A stretch of 64,000 bases of DNA from Purpureocillium takamizusanense. Taxonomy: Eukaryota; Ascomycota; Sordariomycetes; Hypocreales; Ophiocordycipitaceae. Of this stretch, positions 57,714 through 64,000 are shown piece by piece (positions within the stretch are counted from its first letter, which is position 1; each line of letters starts with the position of its first letter). Below the pieces are notes generated by a model, which saw only the letters and a list, made by a program, of their open reading frames with translations, did no database searches and had not been told where the DNA came from. Both the position numbers and the translations under genes were made by a program. The DNA lies in contig NC_063078.1 of NCBI RefSeq assembly GCF_022605165.1, positions 62,001-126,000 of the forward strand, given 5' to 3'.

Positions 57714-59430
57714 ATGGGACCATTCAGCGGCATCTCCCCCGGCGGGAGCATAGCTGTAAGCCGCACCCCTCCTTACTTCACCTGGCTGGAGGCCCGAGAA
57801 AGAGAGACAGAGAGACGGGGAGAGTACTGATGCATTGCGCGCCACTGCACAGCTGGGAATCATCGTCGGCCTGATATCGACGAGCGTCCAGAGCCTCGGC
57901 CTGACGCTCCAGCGAAAATCGCACATTCTCGAAGATGAAAAGGGCCCGCACGATGCGCGGCGCCCGCCGTATCGGAGACGCAGATGGCAGCTGGGCATGG
58001 GCATGTTCATCATCGCCAACCTGCTGGGCAGCACGGTGCAGATCTCGACGCTCCCGCTGCCGGTGCTGTCGACGCTACAGGCGGCCGGCCTGGTCTTCAA
58101 CTCGATCTGCGCAACCCTGATACTGAGCGAGCCCTTCACGCGGTGGTCGCTCTGCGGCACCGTCCTCGTCACGAGCGGCGCCATCCTCATTGCGATATTC
58201 GGCGCCATCCCATCCCCGGCCCACAATCTGGACGAGCTGCTGGAGCTGCTCGCCCGCAAGCCGTTTGTCGCCTGGATGATCTTGCAGGCACTCTTCGTCG
58301 TCGGCACTGCCATTTTGATAGACGTCATAAACCGAACCTCCAGCATATCACATAATTCTCGCTTCCGCTTGGCCCGCGGCATCACGTACGGGGTCATCAG
58401 CGGCGACCTGTCGGCCCATGCCCTGCTCTTCGCCAAGTCGGCCGTCGAGCTGGTGATCAAGACGGTCGGGGGCAACAACCAGTTTTCCCACTGGGAGTCG
58501 TGGGCCATCGTCCTGGCGCTCGTCGCCCTCGCGCTGTGCCAGCTCTACTACCTACACCGCGGTCTGAAGCTCGTGTCTACCTCGGTTCTATACCCGCTCG
58601 TGTTTTGCGTTTACAACATCATCGCCATTTTGGACGGGTTGATATACTTTAACCAGACGAGCCTCATCTCGGCGCTGCGCGCCTGCCTCATCGCGCTCGG
58701 AACCGTCATCTTGCTATCGGGCGTGCTGGCGCTGTCATGGCGGCTTAGCGACGAGCAACACGCGCCCGGCGTTGGCCAGTCGACACTGGCCCCTGGGCTA
58801 GGCCTCGTTGAGGATACAGAGGGCGAAGAGGAGTCCCTCTTGGGGTCCGAGGAGGCGGCGGTCGAAGAAGAGGTCCCCACGTACCAAACGTTCCCAGACG
58901 TCAACGGCGAGACGTCGCCGCTCACGCCGACGCGCAAGAAGACTTTCCGCTGGGCAGAGCGGGCCGAGATCTGGGGCGAGCTAGAGGATCAGGAGGAGCC
59001 AACCACACCGGTGGGCAGGCTGCGCTCCATTACGCTCCCGGGGCGGACGGAGTCTACACCGCTACTCTCCTCGGCTCGGAGGTCTGTGAGCGGCGCCATT
59101 GGCGGCCGCGACGACGGCAGCGGTCCGAACAGTGAGGTGAACCCTCGCAAGCTTGGTCGCCGGCGGAGGAAAAGCACAGGCTTCCCCGGTCTCGTGGCGA
59201 GGCGCAATGTGCGGAGAAGGGACTCGTCCGGTCCGGGCTCCGGTCTCGGGCCCGGCTCCATACGAGACTTGCTCTCGCTGAGCTGGTGGACGCAACGCGG
59301 CAGCCGCGCCTCGGTGAGCAGCGCCGGCGCGCCGGGCAGTCCCTCGCAGCCGCGGCCCTCGAGCAGCGACCCAGACGACGGCCAGCCAGAGAGCGGCGGC
59401 GACAGGGGGCGCGGCGACTCGGCTGTATGA
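57714..59430 (+). CDS. NIPA-type magnesium transporter (DUF803)
   Basis: Exons 57714..57755 and 57853..59430 give 539 aa. The first exon (MGPFSGISPGGSIA) joins directly to LGIIVGLISTSVQSLGLTLQRKSH, the conserved first helix of NIPA proteins. About nine membrane segments fill residues 10-330 (MGMFIIANLLGSTVQISTLPLPVLSTLQAAG, ending VLALSWRL), and the motifs LPLPVLSTLQAAGLVFNS and TSVLYPLVFCVYNI are typical. The last 200 residues are a Ser/Arg/acidic cytosolic tail (GRRRRKSTGF). NIPA proteins transport Mg2+ in endosomal and plasma membranes; ion specificity in fungi is inferred. It is convergent with the tetraspanin gene. Confidence 0.93.
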
Positions 59431-59966
59431 GTTGGAAAGGGATACACTCTTGTTTCTGTTTTGCGTCACTATTCACGTCGGGCGGCAAATGGCGAGGCGA
59501 ATAAGGCGTCCTAGAATATCGCATACACGATACGCACATCCCGCTGAGACGGAGTCGTTCAAACAGCAGGGGTTTGGGCTGGATTGATCGGTGTACTCTG
59601 GAAGCGCGGAGCTGGCCGAGGTGCCAGACGGTCGAAGGCTCCTTGATAATATACGATTATGCCTGAATAGTTCTATTCCCACTATGCACCGAGAGCCACG
59701 AATTTTAATTACAACAAGCTAGACAGGATGTGAGGGAGGGCCGCAGAACAGTGAGCGAGATCTTTGGTTCATACCAGGAGCCAAAGAGTAGTTCGCCTTT
59801 CACGAAAAGACGAAAAGGGAGGCGACAGGCCATCTTCAACAGGCGTCCAGTGCCGTTCAACGTTCAAGGTGGATGCTCTCAACTTCCCGCGCCTATGAAG
59901 CATGCGCACGGCAAGATACCGAGCCGCTGGGCTAGAGGACGGGACGCGCTCCGCAGAAGGGGCAGC
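59431..59966. other. Intergenic between convergent genes
   Basis: 536 bp of 3' flanking DNA, AT-richer around 59640-59720. Nothing else seen. Confidence 0.55.
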
Positions 59967-60791
59967 TCAAAGACCGCCGTAGCCCGCCTTCTCATCAATG
60001 TGGCGGTAGCGCTCGCGCTCCTTGCGGTCTTTGAGGAGGCAGGCGATGGCGAGGATGAGGACCGCGTCGACGCCTGGGAAGAAGAGAAGGAACGTCAGTC
60101 GAGGGGAAGAGACTCGCAGGGAAGGGAAGAAGGGTGGAGAGACATACCGACCATGCCAAAGACGGCGGTGAAGATGTTGTCGATGAAGATGTTCGCAAAG
60201 CTCGAGATGGCGGTCGCGCAGCCGCGGAGCAGGGCGGCGGCGGCGGGGCTGGGGCAAGTGTTGTCGGTGACGAAGGCGGGCGTGGTGCGGTTGAAGTAGC
60301 CGCAGCACTCAAACTGCGAGGCCGTCAGCACGTCGAGCCCAAACGCTGAGGGAGCGGGATCCCCCGCCGCGTGGGGGTCGGCCACTCACCGAATCCTGTA
60401 TCAGGGACTGCACGGCGGGCGTCTGGTCGACGTAAGTCTCGAAGAAGGCATCCTTGATGCGCAAGGTCATGATCCAGAGGAAGACGCCGACGCAGAGGGT
60501 GTAGAGGCCGCAGATGGTGATGAGGTAGCCGCCGGCCTTGAGCCAGCCGCGGACGGGGGACATCATGCCGGGGACGGTGAAGACGAAGGTGGCGATGATG
60601 AGGGCGGCGTTGACGATGCCGGCCGTCAGGGGGAAGCGGCGGTAGAGCAGGTTGCGGACGGCCTCGGTGCCGTCGCTCGGGACGTCGTTCATGAGGCCGC
60701 GCACGATGAGGCAGAAGCCCAGCTGGATGCAGCCCGTGGCGAGGAAGAGGACGTCGGCCGCGAGGGCGGCGAGAAAGACCTTGTTGGGCAT
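59967..60791 (-). CDS. PLS1: Tetraspanin, Pls1 type
   Basis: Exons 60791..60390, 60313..60148 and 60073..59967 give 224 aa. Four membrane segments are visible. The large extracellular loop, between segments 3 and 4, has the tetraspanin CCG motif (FECCGYF, residues 135-141), a second Cys pair (NTCPSP, RGCATA) and the stretch TPAFVTDNTCP. The C-terminus (LLKDRKERERYRHIDEKAGYG) closely fits fungal Pls1. In plant pathogens Pls1 is needed for penetration-peg formation from appressoria, with NADPH-oxidase-linked polarity; other fungi use it in ascospore germination. Its role here is inferred. A (GA)n run on the + strand lies directly before the start codon, so the transcript leader would carry (CT)n. 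Confidence 0.92.
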
Positions 60792-60803
60792 GGCCGGCGA
60801 AGA

Positions 60804-60827
60804 AGAGAGAGAGAGAGAGAGAGAGAG
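60804..60827. repeat. (GA)n in the tetraspanin leader
   Basis: About twelve GA units 13 bp upstream of the tetraspanin start codon (on its non-coding strand). Confidence 0.85.
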
Positions 60828-61512
60828 GCCGCGGGTGGTGGACGACGGTGATGAATGATGATGACGACGATGACGACGACGGCCAGCGTCAACAGTTGCG
60901 GGTTTCGATTCAATCGAGCATTCGCATGTAGTGGAGGGCAGGGGTCAACTCGGTTCAATACTACAGGGCCGTCTACCAGGACGGTCTATTGTCGTCGGTC
61001 GGTACTAGGCGGCAGATGTAATCGAGGACGGCAGGCCAAAGAGTGACACGGCTAGCGGAGGAGGCCCTAGGGAAGAGAAGATGGACGAGGCGACTGTGGA
61101 CGAGCAACGACCCTATGCAACTTGGCCCTCGGAGAAAACGAAATAATCACCACCACGCTGCCAAGAGGTGAGTGGGAGGAGAGGAAAGGAGTCGTCCTTC
61201 AACAGACAGAACCCGCTGGCCATCCATGCCTCTGCGCACGACCGACGAGCGGAACGGCGGGGAGGGCGGGCGCTTACACCTGCGTCGGCAGCGGCACGAG
61301 GTCGCGCGGGAACGCCCAGACAAGGGTCGTTTCAGGCGTGCATCAGAAACCAGTGCGTTGCGGTGACGGTGGCCCCAGTCAGTGGGTGGGCGCCTCTCGC
61401 ACGGGCTCTTTTTTTTTCTCGGTGCCGGGGCCGCTCGGCCAATCAGACGCGCCCATTCGCAGGCCAAATCGCCTGATTGGGAGGGCTGTAGAGTCTGTGA
61501 CTGGCGGCCGCC

Positions 61513-61525
61513 GGGGGGGGGGGGG
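61513..61525. repeat. G13 homopolymer
   Basis: Thirteen consecutive G in intergenic DNA. Confidence 0.9.
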
Positions 61526-63031
61526 CCTTGATTTTCGCGGGGCCCACTGGACGACGAGTGTTGCATCTTGCAAGACCTGCTGCTGGGTTGTTGCGCACAC
61601 GAAAGAGGGCATGCCTGGGGCCCGCGGCTGCAATACTCTCTATCAACCAATGCGAGGACGAGGGATGCTTTTTATTCCTGGTGAACGATCATGGCACGGG
61701 GTCTTCTAGGAATGATTTAAAGGACGTGCAGTGCCAACGGTCCGGACCGTGCCGCCGCCATAAGGACTCGGCATCGCGCACATGCACCTGTGATACATGG
61801 TACAGGCAGGCCTCTCTGCCGGCATCACACTCTACACAATATAGTACTCGGACTCCGTGGTGCTCCCTACAGGTGGTTGCAGTGCATAGTACCTACCTGA
61901 CCTCTCCCCTTCCCTGCCTTGCCCTGCCCTGTCCCCTCACTTACCACAGTGCCTAATCGGCCAGCTCCCATCCTCCATCGCCAGCTGCCGGCCGGTCAGC
62001 TTGCGCACGCCCAGCGGCGGCAGACGGGCTCTCTCGTCCAACACACATCACGCGCCTCCTCCACCGCCGTGCCGCATCGACGCGGGGCGAGCGGGCGAGT
62101 GAGCGGCGGCCCGGCAGCTGCTGGCTGCCCCCCCTCCCCTTCTCCATGCGCGGCACTCCGTGGTACAACCCCAACCCCAACGCCGCCCCCGTACGACGCG
62201 AAGGCGCGCAACATGTACAATGCGCGGCCTGTCAGTATGTCGTCAGTCGCACGCATTTGCGCGCGCGGCCGGGGGGGGGCGGGGCCAGGGAGGAGGACGC
62301 CCAAAGCCGTTAAGCCGGACAGGCAAACCGGCGGGCACAGCTGGGCGTGACAGCCGTGCCATGCGTATCGTGTCTCACGGGCGCTGCATACGCTTAGTAT
62401 ATGCGTGGTCCGCCGCCTATCCACGCCCGGTCGTTTTTTCGATGGGCGTGCCGGACGGACGGTGGGATGCTGGGCATTGGGCGCTGTCCTTCCCTCACTT
62501 TACCGGGCGGGAGGAGAGCACACATGCCCGACGATGAGGAGAGAGAGAGAGGGCATTCGCCAGGCCCCGCTGCCACAGTGCTCTACTCCGTACACGGAGG
62601 GACGGCAAGGCGGCATGGCGCGTCTGTTCCGGCTGCTGCAAATACGGCATCGTCCTGCCTATTTTCTTTTTATTTTGCGACGACACCACGTGGCCGGATT
62701 CCCTGAACCCGACGCTGTGTGGGAGAGTCGAAGCGTCGCAGGTTACGGGTACAGGGTGGTGGCTTGCTCGTGTCGCAGCGCACAGGCCGAGAGATCTTGG
62801 ATTTCAAGAAAGTACTGATACTGTATTAGTACCTTGTACGAACCTGTACCGACTGGCAGCTAGCAGCAGAGTCTACCTTGGAAGTACCTAGCCCGTAGTG
62901 CAACTTGAAGTACGACGGACGCCCTTGCTTCGTGCCGTCACGGTGGCCGCGCACACATACATATGGACATGGACCATCACCGACCTCGTCGGGCGTCGTT
63001 GCCGCCGCGGCGCTCGCTCCAACTGTTGCAT

Positions 63032-63053
63032 GCACGCACGCACGCACGCACGC
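63032..63053. repeat. (GCAC)n microsatellite
   Basis: About five GCAC units, followed by CT and CG runs. Confidence 0.85.
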
Positions 63054-64000
63054 TCTCTCGCGCGCGCGCCGTTGCCGCTGTCGACTGCCACCACCATGCC
63101 GACAACGCGGCGCTTCGCCCAACAAGTGCCAGCGAGGTGCCCGAGCACAACTCGACGTGCCCTGTGACCCCGTAATAAGCAGCGGCGCCAAACACGCGCG
63201 TTGGCCACCTGTAGCGGAGAATCCCGTCTTATGCTGCTAGCGAGGCGTCTCCCTCACGCTCTTCCTCCCTCCACAACCCTCCTTGCCTCCCATCCTCCAC
63301 GAGCGGCTCCGCCTAAGTGCATACCGGCACATGGCCTCTTTCACTGCACTTCGAAAGTGCATACTAAGTTAGTAGGCTAGGTAGTATATGAGGGTACTCC
63401 GTACAGTTCAGCTGGGAACGTGCCAATCGTGCCCGCCCCATGCCAGTGGAGGCATGTGGCCAGCAGGCATGCTCTTTCGTCCCGCCCCGGGCATCAACAC
63501 AAAACAACCGTTCGAGCCGCCGGCCCCTCACGAGAGGGGGGAGGGGGCCAGGGCCAAAATGCATGGCTCGGAGACGGCCCCGAACGCCTGACGCTCTGCG
63601 TCCAATGCCGCCCGCCGCCTGATGTGTTCCCTCCCTGCCATCCGTCCATCTCCTGCGCCGCCTTGCCGGCACATGCCCTCGAGGCCGTCGCCAGTCTGGC
63701 CGCCCGGGCGACCGTGCCTGCTGGCCCCGGTCGCCTGGCCTGGCCTGGGCGGGCGGATTGGACTGGACTGCTGCAAGGCGACAGGGGGGAGCCGCGGCGC
63801 CAGCGGGCCAAGCTCCCAAGCTCCGTTCTGGAACCTTTCCGGATTCACACTGTGCGCGCCCAGGTAGCTGCCTAAAGCGGCCAAGCGCGCAGGATCTCCG
63901 CCGAGCCAGCCCTTTGACAAGCCACTGGCGCTGGTGCAGCAGTGGCGACGAGGGCGTGGGCTGGGCTGCGTTGGACAAGCAAGCAAGCACGCAAGTACCA

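Larger units (their letters stand above)
60792..64000. other. Gene-poor end of window
   Basis: Contains the tetraspanin promoter, the G13 run at 61513-61525, GA-rich repeats near 60804-60827 and 62537-62552, and a (GCAC)n run near 63032-63053. No gene supported; a gene beginning beyond 64,000 cannot be excluded. Confidence 0.5.

Overview
The window is nuclear DNA of a filamentous ascomycete, most likely a Sordariomycete and probably Hypocreales. The evidence is GC-rich coding DNA, many short introns (about 45-150 nt, GTNNGT donors, CTAAC/CTGAC branch sites, YAG acceptors), monocistronic genes on both strands, and family content typical of Pezizomycotina. I rebuilt 24 protein-coding genes by joining exons at splice sites that keep frame. 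All exon sums are multiples of three. No rRNA, tRNA, transposon, CRISPR array or secondary-metabolite core gene was recognised.

From 1 to about 34 kb the content is rich in secreted and membrane proteins. It holds the 3' end of an EI24/Rrt8-like membrane protein, a 1,125-aa Ser/Thr-rich wall protein, a His-rich single-pass membrane protein, a 663-aa Cys-containing secreted protein, a secreted HEXXH metallopeptidase, a DUF7730/F-box-like protein, the ER protein Asterix, a 56-aa secreted mini-protein, a secreted Gly/Gln-repeat protein, an S1/P1 nuclease, a PQ-loop transporter, aspartate-semialdehyde dehydrogenase (HOM2), a PA-TM-RING ubiquitin ligase and a 147-aa Cys-rich secreted protein.

From about 34.6 to 60.8 kb the genes are mostly housekeeping: a roadblock/LC7 dynein light chain, IPI1 (ribosome assembly), a DEAD-box RNA helicase, an MSC7-type aldehyde dehydrogenase, a Dnf1-type P4-ATPase flippase, an unrecognised nuclear-looking protein with a PIP-like motif, V-ATPase subunit E (VMA4), a NIPA-type Mg2+ transporter and a Pls1-type tetraspanin. 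A 5.2-kb stretch (48.2-53.4 kb) and the last 3.2 kb contain no gene I can support.

The genes do not form an obvious pathway. Several act at the cell surface or in secretion (wall protein, secreted hydrolases, flippase, tetraspanin, V-ATPase). The most novel-looking items are the 56-aa secreted mini-protein, the metallopeptidase whose HEXXH motif is split by an intron, the minisatellite-encoded Gly/Gln repeat protein, introns whose length keeps frame, and a duplicated 3' end of the nuclease gene.
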